This document shows, one piece after another, positions 1 to 7,800 of a DNA stretch of 24,021 bases (its first letter is position 1; every line of letters begins with the position of its first letter). Under the pieces are notes generated by a model. It had not been told where the DNA came from, searched no databases, and saw only the letters and a program-made list of their open reading frames with translations. Both the position numbers and the translations under genes were made by a program. The stretch spans positions 1 through 24,021 of the forward strand of contig DASRJH010000270.1 in the NCBI GenBank assembly GCA_035649575.1, given 5' to 3'. The DNA comes from DASVAL01 sp035649575. GTDB lineage: Bacteria > Planctomycetota > UBA1135 > UBA2386.

Positions 1-76
1 CCGATCGGCCTTGCTGACTTCTCGGAGCCGCGGAACAACGGTAAAAGACACGCTCCACGTCTTCGGTGCGCCTGCC

Positions 77-2236
77 ATGCTCTCGAAAATCGCCATCGGT
101 CTGTTCGCGCTCCCCGTCGCCGTTGCCGCCCAGGGGGCCCCGGCCCAGCCGGCTCCTACCCAGCCGGCACCTTCCCAAGAGGCCGCGTTCGACACCGGCC
201 TCGCCGCCGTGCACGCGCAGATACAGAAGGCGAAGTGGAACGACGCGCGGACCGCGTTGCTCGAGCTGCTGCGCGCGCATTCCAACCAGGCCTACGTGCA
301 GGCGCAGTGCGACGCGATCGTCTCCGACTTGCGGACGTGTGCGTTCTACGCGGCCGCGAAGGTGCCGAAGCTGTCGACGCTGATCACGGGAAAGATCGCT
401 TCGTACGACGAACGCTCTCAGAAGATCAAAGTCGTGTACGATGACTCGTTCACCGACTGGAAGGGCGAGAAGGACGAGTTGCTCGTCAACCCGCTCGTGT
501 TCGCCGGGGGCTACACGATCACTGCGACGGGCAAGAGCTATCCGGGCGATCTCGACGTCGCGTTCGATCTCGACCCCATGGGCGACGGCTGGTTCGTCGC
601 TAGCTTCGGCTCGGCCGACTTCTCGCACGATGCCGCGATCTCGCAGGGCGGCGGCGAGGGCGAGCCGCGGCTCATCGCGCGCGCGGATTCACCGGCGCGA
701 TCGGGCAAGCCGTTCACGGCGGTCCTGCGCATCGGCGACGACCGCATCAAGATGCTCTTCGACAACAAGCCGGTCCTCGAGGCCAAACGTACGAACGCCG
801 AGTTCGGTCAGGTCGGCATCTGGAAGGTCAAGGGCGATCAGCTCGTGCTCGAGGGCCGCATCGAGCCCTCCTGTCTGCAGAGCCGCATCGACGAGGAGCT
901 CGGCAAGCAGCGCGAGGAGTTCGACAAGGCGTTCGTTCCGAAGAAGGAGCTGCCCGCGTGGCTGTTCGAGCGGCCAGAGCTGAAGCGCACGCCGACGAAA
1001 ACCGAATCTCACGTGCCGGGCCTCGAGCGCGGCTGCAGCCGCGCCTTCGAAGCGGTCATGCAGTCGATCGCCGAAGGCAAGCTCGTCGAGGCGTCGGCTG
1101 CGATCGCGAAGCTCGGCGACCAGGATGCATCCCCGGTCGCGCGCTCGTTCGTCGAAGCGCTGCTGCACGTGCGCGCCGGGCGGCCCGAATCGGCCGACAC
1201 GATCTGCGGCAGGCTGCTCGCCGGCGGAACACCGATGACGCCCGCGCGGTTGCTGCGCGCCAGGGCGCTCGAGGCGATGGGTCGGCCGGCCGAGGCGATC
1301 GCGGAACTCGAGACGGCGATGCGCGACGATCCCGGATACGTGCCCGTGCACGAGCAGCTCTGCGTGATGCTGATGCGCCACAATCGCGTCGCCGACGCGC
1401 GGCGCGTCGTGCGCGAAGCGAAGACGAAGCACGGTTTGTGGAAGGAGACCGCGGCACTCGAACACATGCTCGCGATGGCCGCGCGTGGACCCAACTGGCC
1501 GCGGCGGTTCTCGTTCTGCAGCACGCACTACGAAGTGGTCTCCGACATCGACAGCAAGGTGTGCTTCGATGCGTGCCAGATCCTCGAGGCGTCGTACGCG
1601 AACCTGATGTCGCAGCTGACGTGGATCAAGGAGGACAAGAGCCTGCCGCGGTTCCGCGTGTTCTTGTTCTCGGGCGAGAACGGCTACCAGGAATACAACA
1701 AGGCGATCCTCGGCGAGGCCGTGCCGCACTCGGCCGGGCTCTACACGCCGGTGCTCAAGCAGCTCTTGATCTGGAATCTGCCACGGCGCGAGGACATGGT
1801 GCGCACGATCCGGCACGAGGGTTTCCACCAGTTCCTCGACCGCATCATGGAGAATCCGCCGACGTGGTTGAACGAAGGCACGGCCGAGTACTGGGAGACG
1901 GCGACGCGCACGCAGGGCCGCATGCAGGGCGGGCAGGTGCGCACCGACCACATCGCGACGCTGATGCGCAGCAAGAAGTCGCTGCCGAAGCTGCGCGACT
2001 TCGTCTACGGCGGCGACGACTTCTACGTGTACGCGCAGCAGCGTTATGCGCAGGCGTGGGCGCTCGTGCACTTCCTGCGCAAGGGGCCGCCGGTGCACAC
2101 GGCGCGATTCGACAAGCTGTGGGGCGAGCTGCGCGCCGCGAAGAGCACGCATAAAGCACTCGACGTGGCGTTCGCCGGCGTCGACTGGGACAAGTTCGAG
2201 CAGGAGTTCTGGCAGCACCTCGCGTCACTGAAGTGA
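77..2236 (+). CDS. Secreted DUF1570-like zinc peptidase with jelly-roll and TPR regions
   Basis: Predicted exported 719-residue protein. The ATG at 77 is preferred over an in-frame TTG at 11 because it opens directly on a signal peptide (MLSKIAIGLFALPVAVAAQG) followed by a Pro/Ala/Gln-rich linker. Residues about 105-285 read as a concanavalin-like beta jelly-roll, the type often found with sugar-binding or DUF1080-like domains. About 330-460 are TPR-like helices (RALEAMGRPAEAIAELETAM). The C-terminal part carries HEGFH (H580, E581, H584) followed by WLNEGTAEYWE with E600, the arrangement of gluzincin zinc peptidases and of DUF1570, a family common in Planctomycetes. Substrate is unknown. It stands alone on this strand and converges with the glycosyltransferase at 2282. 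No good SD is visible. Family assignment is fairly sure; the jelly-roll call is inference. Confidence 0.85.
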   Translation: MLSKIAIGLFALPVAVAAQGAPAQPAPTQPAPSQEAAFDTGLAAVHAQIQKAKWNDARTALLELLRAHSNQAYVQAQCDAIVSDLRTCAFYAAAKVPKLSTLITGKIASYDERSQKIKVVYDDSFTDWKGEKDELLVNPLVFAGGYTITATGKSYPGDLDVAFDLDPMGDGWFVASFGSADFSHDAAISQGGGEGEPRLIARADSPARSGKPFTAVLRIGDDRIKMLFDNKPVLEAKRTNAEFGQVGIWKVKGDQLVLEGRIEPSCLQSRIDEELGKQREEFDKAFVPKKELPAWLFERPELKRTPTKTESHVPGLERGCSRAFEAVMQSIAEGKLVEASAAIAKLGDQDASPVARSFVEALLHVRAGRPESADTICGRLLAGGTPMTPARLLRARALEAMGRPAEAIAELETAMRDDPGYVPVHEQLCVMLMRHNRVADARRVVREAKTKHGLWKETAALEHMLAMAARGPNWPRRFSFCSTHYEVVSDIDSKVCFDACQILEASYANLMSQLTWIKEDKSLPRFRVFLFSGENGYQEYNKAILGEAVPHSAGLYTPVLKQLLIWNLPRREDMVRTIRHEGFHQFLDRIMENPPTWLNEGTAEYWETATRTQGRMQGGQVRTDHIATLMRSKKSLPKLRDFVYGGDDFYVYAQQRYAQAWALVHFLRKGPPVHTARFDKLWGELRAAKSTHKALDVAFAGVDWDKFEQEFWQHLASLK

Positions 2237-2257
2237 CACGGGCGGCTGGCTCGCCGG

Positions 2258-2279
2258 CGCAGCGGTCGACGCGGCTGCG
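2258..2279. terminator. Weak stem-loop between convergent genes
   Basis: CGCAGC (2258-2263) and GCTGCG (2274-2279) form a 6-bp inverted repeat with a 10-nt loop in the 45-bp gap between two convergent genes. A second interrupted palindrome, GTCACT-GA-AGTGAC, spans the peptidase stop codon at 2224-2237. No T-run follows either, so a terminator role is inferred from position only. Confidence 0.25.
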
Positions 2280-2281
2280 GC

Positions 2282-3037
2282 TCAGGCCGGGGCCGGTCTG
2301 CGCGGTGCACGCCGCCGCAACTTCGCCCACGCCGCCGCGAGGCAGGTCAGCAGGAACGCCGAGCCGCCGCGGAGCTTCTGCCTGGCGATCTTGGCCTCGC
2401 CCCAGGCGCGGGCGCGGTAGCGGAACGGATGCTCGACGATCCGGCAGCCGAGATTCCAGGCGCCGAAGATCAGCTCGTGGTCGCCGCAGCGGTCGATGCC
2501 GCGCAGGAACGCCGCGTCGCGCAGCGCGAGATACGTCCGCTTCCAGAGACCCTTCGTGCCGCACAGCGTGTCGGTCAACGGTGCGCCGGTGATGCGTCGC
2601 ACGAGGAACGCGAACACGCGGTTGGCCAGCCAGTTCGGCGGCTCCATGGCGCCGCGCTGCATCGGCAGCCGGAAGCGGCTGCCGTTCAGGAACACGTCCG
2701 GCGACGCAGCGAGCACGCGGTAGGCCGCGACGAGTTCCTCGGGCGGCACCGTCAGGTCGGCGTCGAGGATCAGCAGCACGTCGCCCTTCGCGCGCTCGAA
2801 CGCCTCGAAGACGGCCGCGCGCTTGCCGCTGCCCTCTTGGGTGAAGCAGCCGATGTCCCTGTCGCGGTGCGCGGCCTGCACGCGGGCTACCTCGTCGAGC
2901 GTGCCGTCGACAGAATGGCCGTCCGCGAACAGGATCTCGGTCGGCACGCCGAAATCCGGCATCCGCAGGATGGCCGGCTCGACGTTGCCGCGTTCGTCCT
3001 TGGTTGGGATCACGATCGTGAGGCTCGGCCCGATCAT
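2282..3037 (-). CDS. GT2 family glycosyltransferase (DPM-like)
   Basis: A 251-residue cytosolic, probably membrane-associated glycosyltransferase that would move a sugar from a nucleotide donor to a polyprenyl phosphate or glycan acceptor. It has the GT-A N-terminus (LTIVIPTKDERGNVEPAIL, residues 6-24), the metal-binding DAD (92-94, in LLILDADLTVPPEE), and TDTLCGTKGLWKR (155-167), which matches the TD..CG.K signature of dolichyl-/polyprenyl-phosphate sugar transferases. There is no C-terminal membrane domain, only a basic Arg/Pro-rich tail. Its ATG overlaps the stop of the upstream epimerase gene as ATGA (3034-3037), so translation is probably coupled. Acceptor and sugar cannot be read from the sequence. 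Confidence 0.88.
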   Translation of the reverse strand: MIGPSLTIVIPTKDERGNVEPAILRMPDFGVPTEILFADGHSVDGTLDEVARVQAAHRDRDIGCFTQEGSGKRAAVFEAFERAKGDVLLILDADLTVPPEELVAAYRVLAASPDVFLNGSRFRLPMQRGAMEPPNWLANRVFAFLVRRITGAPLTDTLCGTKGLWKRTYLALRDAAFLRGIDRCGDHELIFGAWNLGCRIVEHPFRYRARAWGEAKIARQKLRGGSAFLLTCLAAAWAKLRRRAPRRPAPA

Positions 3038-3969
3038 CGGTGGCCGCGATACCAATCGACCGTGCGCTGGATGCCCGTCCGCAGCGGCGTGCGGGGTTCG
3101 AACCCGAGATGTTCGCGCGCGCGGGCCACGTCGACGCAGCGGCGCGGCGTGCCGTCGGGCCGCGAGGCATCCCAACGGATCTCGCCCTGAAAGCCTGCGC
3201 ACGCCGCGACCAGCGCCGCGAGCTCCGCGATCTTCGTCTCCTGGCCCGAGCCGAGGTTGAGCGGCTCGGCGTCGCCATAGCGCTCGCAGGCGAGCAGCAC
3301 GGCTTCGGCAGCATCCTCGACGTAGAGGAAGTCGCGCGTCGCCGCGCCCGTGCCCCATACGGTCACGGAGTCCGCGCCGGCCTCGGCGGCCTCGACGAAG
3401 CGGCGCACGAGCGCGGCGACGACGTGGCTCGCTCGCTCGTCGAACCGGTCGCGTGGCCCGTAGAGGTTGACCGGGATCAGGTGGATGGCCTCGAAGCCGT
3501 ACTCGCGGCGGTAGGCCTGGCCCTGCACGAGCAGCATGCTCTTCGCGAAGCCGTATGCGCCGGTCACTGGCTCCGGCGCGCCGTCCCACAGCGAATCCTC
3601 GCGGAACGGCAGCGGCGCCGCGCGCGGGTACGAGCACGTCGTGCCGATGCCGACGAACTTCGGTACGCCGGCCCGGCGTGCCGCGTCCATGACGAGCAGG
3701 CCGGCCAGCGCCGTGTCGAAGAACGCCTCGCCGGGGTGCTCGGCGTGCAAGCCGATGCCGCCGGTCCGCGCGGCCAGATGGATCACGAGGTCGACGCCGC
3801 GAACCACGCGTTCGCAGGCCGCGCGGTCGCGCAGATCGGCCTCGCACGACGTCGGAGCGACGAGGGCCGGCCCGGGCACGCCGCGTGCGCGCAGCGCATC
3901 GACGATGTGGCTGCCGAAGAAGCCGTGCGCGCCGGTCACGAGCACGCGTCTGTCCCGCCAGAACGACAT
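3034..3969 (-). CDS. NAD(P)-dependent epimerase/reductase, GDP-L-fucose synthase-like
   Basis: A 311-residue extended SDR, the normal length for GDP-L-fucose synthase. The ATG at 3969 is chosen because it starts the Rossmann fold directly (MSFWRDRRVLVTGAHGFFGS; GxxGxxG at residues 13-19); the frame is open 25 codons further upstream but that stretch is basic and unlike the family. The catalytic set is present: Ser113 in GTTCSYP and Tyr139/Lys143 in AYGFAKSM. NLYGPRD, SHVVAALVRRF, RDFLYVED and RPDGTPRR follow GDP-fucose synthase in order. It would make an activated deoxysugar for the glycosyltransferase it overlaps. No GDP-mannose dehydratase lies in the window, so the exact sugar is not proven; another GDP-sugar epimerase/reductase is possible. 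Confidence 0.85.
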   Translation of the reverse strand: MSFWRDRRVLVTGAHGFFGSHIVDALRARGVPGPALVAPTSCEADLRDRAACERVVRGVDLVIHLAARTGGIGLHAEHPGEAFFDTALAGLLVMDAARRAGVPKFVGIGTTCSYPRAAPLPFREDSLWDGAPEPVTGAYGFAKSMLLVQGQAYRREYGFEAIHLIPVNLYGPRDRFDERASHVVAALVRRFVEAAEAGADSVTVWGTGAATRDFLYVEDAAEAVLLACERYGDAEPLNLGSGQETKIAELAALVAACAGFQGEIRWDASRPDGTPRRCVDVARAREHLGFEPRTPLRTGIQRTVDWYRGHR

Positions 3970-4096
3970 CGTCACCACGCGGCGACGGCCGACTCGCGGA
4001 AGCTCAGCGCCTTGCGCTGCTCTGGAGGGGGCGGCGACATCCACGCGGCATCGTAGCGACGCCGCGCCGATCGTGCCGTGGACTGCGACCGTTCCG

Positions 4097-5875
4097 CTAC
4101 TGCCGGAGCGCGCCGTGCTTCTGCCGCAGGATCGGTTCGGCCGGCGCGATCGCCAGCGCCTGCTCGAGCAAGAGCAGCGCCTGCTGCCGTTCGCCCCGCG
4201 CGACGAGGATGTCCGCGAGCAGCACGTAGGCGTGCGGGTAGTGCGGGTCCGCCGCGACCGACTCGCGGCAACGACGCTGTGCCGCGTCCGCGTGCCCGGC
4301 CGCGTGGTTCGCCAGCGCCAGCGAGTAGAGCAGCTCGGCAGTCGCGGGCCGGTCCGTCCAGGTGCCCGTGTCCACGAGGTCGTGCGCTTTCGAGAGCGCC
4401 GCGAGCGCTTCTTCGGGCTGGCCGAGCCGCAACAGGTGGAGGCCGAGGCTGTACCACGCGGAGCCGTAGCCGGGTCGCAACCGCGTGCAGGTCCGGTAGT
4501 GCTCCGCGGCCTCCTCGCTCCGGGGCTGCGCCGCGAGCGCCGCGCCGAGGTTCAGATGCGCCTGCAGGCAGTCGGGATGGACGGCCAGCGTGCGCGTCCA
4601 GAGGGCGACCGAGTCGCGCCACACCGCGCACTGCCGCCAGCTCAGCGCCGCGGCCACAACGACCACGAGCAGCCAACCGGCAGCGGCGAGCTTTCGTCCG
4701 CGCGAGCCCAGGCTCGGCCAGCACGCCGCGGCGCCGGCAGCGGCCCCGGCGAACAACGCGATCGACGGCACGTACGAGTAGCGTTCGGCGACCAGCGACG
4801 GGCCGGCCTGCATCAGCCCCGACACCGGCAGCAGCAGCAGCCCGTAGGCGAGCCAGCCGGCCAGCAGGCCAGGCCATCGGCGGCGCAGCGCGAACGCCGC
4901 GGCTGTCACGGCGGCCACCGCCAGCAGAGCACCCCAGAAGTGCGGCTCGGCCCACGCGGGCGCTTCCTGCAGCGGGTGCAGCACACACAGGTCGGCCGGG
5001 ACGAACGTGCGGACGACGTAGAAACACAGCGAATACACGGACTGGGCGAGCCGGCTCGAGAGGCCGTGCTTCGACCAGGTCGTCACGCCGCCGCCCTGCT
5101 CCTGCGCGAGCCGCGCGACGTAGCCGATCGCGAGCGTTGCGGCGAGGAACGGCACCTTCTCGAGCAGCAGCTCGAAGGCCCGGCTCGAGGGGCGGGGGCC
5201 GCCAAACCGCCGCAGCGGGTGGACGTCGAGCAGCAGCAGCACGAACGGCAGCGTCGGCACGAGGCTCTTCGAGAGCAGCGACAGCCCGTAGCACAGCAAC
5301 GCCAGCGCGTACCAGCTGCGCCGGCGCGCCACGCCGCGTGGTTCCGCGGTGCGGCATGCCCGCAGCCAGCACAGCAGCGTCGCGAGCAGGAACGCGGCCG
5401 CGAGAAGTCCGCGGCGTTCCGTGATCCATGCGACCGACTCGACGCGCAGTGGATGCACCGCGAAGACGATCGCGATCGCAGCCGCGAGGCCGACCACCGC
5501 GCGCGTGCGTTCGCGACGCTGCGACAGCAGGGCCGTGAACAGCCAGAACACGAGCATGCTGTCGGTCGCGTGCAGCAGCAGGTTCGTCAGGTGGTAGCCG
5601 CGCGGGTCCATGCCCCAGACTGCGTGGTCGATCGCGACCGACAACCACGACAGCGGGTGGTAGCCGCCGTAGTGGAACGTCGTGAACATCCAGGCGAGGT
5701 GAGTGGCCGACAGCCCGCGCCAGGCTTCGTTGCGGACGAAGTTCTTGTCGTCGTCCCAGTTGACGAATTCGGCCTGCAGCAGCGGCAGGAACGGCAGCGC
5801 GGCCGCGATCAGGACGGCGATCGACAGCGCGAAGGGGAGCGTACCCTTCGCCGCGCTCGGATCGGAGCCGGTCAT
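4097..5875 (-). CDS. TMTC-like polytopic GT-C membrane protein with C-terminal TPRs
   Basis: A 592-residue inner-membrane protein resembling the bacterial relatives of TMTC protein O-mannosyltransferases. After the first helix (about 15-33) comes the acidic loop EFVNWDDDKNF (DDD at 41-43), where GT-C enzymes place their catalytic acid. HPLSWLSVAIDH (73-84), GYHLTNLLLH (93-102) and HPLRVESVAWITERRG are family hallmarks. Several further membrane helices follow, then about 160 residues of TPR helices at the C-terminus (AHLNLGAALAAQPRSEEAAE, SAWYSLGLHLLRLGQPEEAL, HAYVLLADILVARGERQQAL), probably periplasmic. It would transfer a lipid-linked sugar to protein. The SDR gene follows on the same strand after 127 nt, suggesting one glycosylation operon. 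The ATG at 5875 gives a family-like N-terminus. Donor and acceptor are unknown. Confidence 0.82.
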   Translation of the reverse strand: MTGSDPSAAKGTLPFALSIAVLIAAALPFLPLLQAEFVNWDDDKNFVRNEAWRGLSATHLAWMFTTFHYGGYHPLSWLSVAIDHAVWGMDPRGYHLTNLLLHATDSMLVFWLFTALLSQRRERTRAVVGLAAAIAIVFAVHPLRVESVAWITERRGLLAAAFLLATLLCWLRACRTAEPRGVARRRSWYALALLCYGLSLLSKSLVPTLPFVLLLLDVHPLRRFGGPRPSSRAFELLLEKVPFLAATLAIGYVARLAQEQGGGVTTWSKHGLSSRLAQSVYSLCFYVVRTFVPADLCVLHPLQEAPAWAEPHFWGALLAVAAVTAAAFALRRRWPGLLAGWLAYGLLLLPVSGLMQAGPSLVAERYSYVPSIALFAGAAAGAAACWPSLGSRGRKLAAAGWLLVVVVAAALSWRQCAVWRDSVALWTRTLAVHPDCLQAHLNLGAALAAQPRSEEAAEHYRTCTRLRPGYGSAWYSLGLHLLRLGQPEEALAALSKAHDLVDTGTWTDRPATAELLYSLALANHAAGHADAAQRRCRESVAADPHYPHAYVLLADILVARGERQQALLLLEQALAIAPAEPILRQKHGALRQ

Positions 5876-6249
5876 TTTGTTGTCGCGATGGTAACGGGCC
5901 GCGACTCGGCGAGGGGTCGCAGACGGACCTGCTGCCTCGTGTCGTGCGGCGGCTTCGCCGACCACGTCAAGATCACGTTCCTGCACGGACCGAAGCTGAC
6001 TCCGGTGCCGCCGGTCGGCACCGGCAAGCAACACGGGGCGTCGACGTCGAGCGCGCCGCCGATCTCGACGAACGGCAACTGACGAGGTGGATCGTGCAGG
6101 CGTCGCGCTTCCCCGGTCTCGGCGCCGGCAGGAAGTGAGGCCGGGGCCTGCCGCGGCAGGTAACCCCCGTCCGGCGTTGCCATGGCCCGGATCCGCCTTA
6201 GTCTCACGCGGCAACTGCCGATACCACTGACGATTCCCCCGACGCTCGC
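5876..6249. other. Divergent intergenic region between TMTC-like gene and spoVR
   Basis: This 374-bp gap separates two divergently transcribed genes and must hold both promoters. Most of it is the DUF1801 remnant. The last 110 bp contain a perfect 14-bp palindrome, CCTGCCGCGGCAGG (6147-6160), about 90 bp upstream of the spoVR ATG. No convincing -35/-10 pair or SD was found. Confidence 0.5.
5936..6138 (+). pseudogene. Frameshifted C-terminal remnant of a DUF1801 protein
   Basis: Two adjacent + frames together read like the C-terminal half of a DUF1801 (YdhG-like) protein. The first frame gives CGGFADHVKITFLHGPKL and continues to about GTGKQ (near 6033). The frame one base earlier then gives RGVDVERAADLDERQL and TRWIVQASRFPGLGAGRK up to a TGA at 6136-6138. 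The pattern xxHVKxTFxxGxxL ... DxxExxxLDExQLxxWIxQAxxxPG is what I recall of this family. The N-terminal half is absent, and the 5' end of the TMTC-like gene on the other strand sits where it should be. No start codon or SD fits. I read it as a decayed gene left at a rearrangement junction. Confidence 0.55.
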
Positions 6250-7800
6250 ATGGGCAACCTGACCCCCGACCTGGCCGCTTTGCGCGACGAGACGCGCGAC
6301 CTCGCCAAGAGCTACGGCCTCGACTGCTACGAGGTCATCTTCGAGCTCGTCGACCACGACGAGCTGAACATGATCGCGAGCTTCGGCGGTTTCCCGACGC
6401 GGTATCCGCACTGGCGCTTCGGCATGGAGTACGAGCACCTGACGAAGTCGTACGCGTATGGCTTGTCGAAGATCTACGAGCTCGTCATCAACAACGACCC
6501 CTGCTACGCGTACTTGATGCGGAGCAACGCGCTGACCGAGCAGAAGCTCGTGATGGCGCACGTCTACGGCCACTGCGACTTCTTCAAGAACAACGCGTGG
6601 TTCCAGCACACGTCGCGCAAGATGATGGACGTGCTCGCGAACCACGGTGCGCGCATCCGCCGCTACATGGATCGCTACGGCCAGGAGCGCGTCGAGAACT
6701 TCATCGACGTCGTGCACTCGCTCGACAACCTGATCGACCCGTACTCGCCCTACATCGATCGCGGCGGTGCCGAACGCACCGAGACCACACCCGAGGCCGA
6801 GGATGCGCGGCAGGACGAGCGCGTCGTGCGCAAGATCGCGGCCAAGGACTACATGGACCGCTACATCAACCCGCCCGAGTTCCTGCGGCGGGAGCGCGAG
6901 CGGATGGAGGCCAAGGAGAAACAGAGCAAGCAGTTCCCGGCGCGACCGGCGCGCGACGTGTTGAAGTTCCTGCTCGAGCACGCGCCGCTCGCGACGTGGG
7001 AGCAGGACGTGCTCGCGATGCTGCGCGAGGAGGCCTACTACTTCGCGCCGCAGGGCATGACCAAGATCATGAACGAAGGCTGGGCCGTGTTCTGGCACAG
7101 CAAGCTCATGACGCGGCACCTCTGCGATGCCAGCGAGATCGTGCAGTACTGCGACACGCACAGCGGCACGCTCGCGACGCGGCCCGGTCAGATCAATCCC
7201 TACAAGATCGGCGTGGAGCTGTTCCGGCACATCGAAGAGAGATGGGACCACGGGCGCTTCGGCGCCGAATACCAGGCCTGCGACGACCCCGAGCGGCGTC
7301 GCAAGTGGCACCGGCCGACCAACCAGGGGCGGGAGAAGGTGTTCGAGGTGCGGCGCATCTACAACGACGTCACGTTCATCGACGAGTTCGTGACGCCCGA
7401 GTTCGCGGAAGACCAGAAGATGTTCGTCTACGGGCAGGATCCACAGACGGGCCAGCTCGTGATCGTCGACCGCGACTACAGGAAGGTGAAGGAACAGCTG
7501 CTCGCCGCGCTGACGAACTTCGGCAACCCGATCATCAAGGTCGTCGACGGCAACTACAAGAACCGCGGCGAGCTCTACCTCGTGCACGAGTGGGTCGGTG
7601 GTGACCTCCAGATCGAAATGGCGCAGCTGACGCTGCAGGGGCTCTGCCGGTTGTGGCAGCGGCCCGTGCACATCGAGACCATCGAGAGCGGCAAGGGCCG
7701 ATTGTTGAGCTACGACGGCAAGACCGCGTCGAGCAGCGAAGTCACCGCGAGCCATCCCGCGGTCGGGCGCGTCGGCGCCGCCAAGGCATCGGCTCCGTGA
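6250..7800 (+). CDS. spoVR: SpoVR family protein
   Basis: A 516-residue soluble protein matching the SpoVR/YcgB family along its length. Diagnostic stretches are YEVIFELVDHDELNMIASF, FPTRYPHWRFGMEYEHL, YELVINNDPCYAYLM, HVYGHCDFFKNNAWF, FLLEHAPLATWEQDVLAMLR, QGMTKIMNEGWAVFWHSK and INPYKIGVELFRHIEERWD. SpoVR was named for spore cortex formation in Bacillus, but it is widespread in non-sporulating bacteria, where it usually sits beside the PrkA kinase and the YeaH/DUF444 protein in stress and starvation regulons; its biochemical activity is unclear. Neither partner is in this window. The stop overlaps the GTG of a PAP2 phosphatase gene. The ATG at 6250 matches the family N-terminus, though no SD is seen. 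Family call is very secure. Confidence 0.95.
   Translation: MGNLTPDLAALRDETRDLAKSYGLDCYEVIFELVDHDELNMIASFGGFPTRYPHWRFGMEYEHLTKSYAYGLSKIYELVINNDPCYAYLMRSNALTEQKLVMAHVYGHCDFFKNNAWFQHTSRKMMDVLANHGARIRRYMDRYGQERVENFIDVVHSLDNLIDPYSPYIDRGGAERTETTPEAEDARQDERVVRKIAAKDYMDRYINPPEFLRRERERMEAKEKQSKQFPARPARDVLKFLLEHAPLATWEQDVLAMLREEAYYFAPQGMTKIMNEGWAVFWHSKLMTRHLCDASEIVQYCDTHSGTLATRPGQINPYKIGVELFRHIEERWDHGRFGAEYQACDDPERRRKWHRPTNQGREKVFEVRRIYNDVTFIDEFVTPEFAEDQKMFVYGQDPQTGQLVIVDRDYRKVKEQLLAALTNFGNPIIKVVDGNYKNRGELYLVHEWVGGDLQIEMAQLTLQGLCRLWQRPVHIETIESGKGRLLSYDGKTASSSEVTASHPAVGRVGAAKASAP

Noticed and set aside
3093..3105. GGGTTCGAACCC resembling a tRNA T-loop
   Set aside because: It encodes FEPRT of the SDR on the minus strand, and no acceptor, D or anticodon arms surround it.
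3536..6082. 848-codon plus-strand frame
   Set aside because: Mostly antisense to the SDR and TMTC-like genes and low in complexity. Only its last ~50 residues look protein-like, and these are reported as the DUF1801 remnant.
5872..7755. 627-codon minus-strand frame opposite spoVR
   Set aside because: Val/Leu/His-rich shadow created by the codon bias of spoVR; no motif and no start signal.
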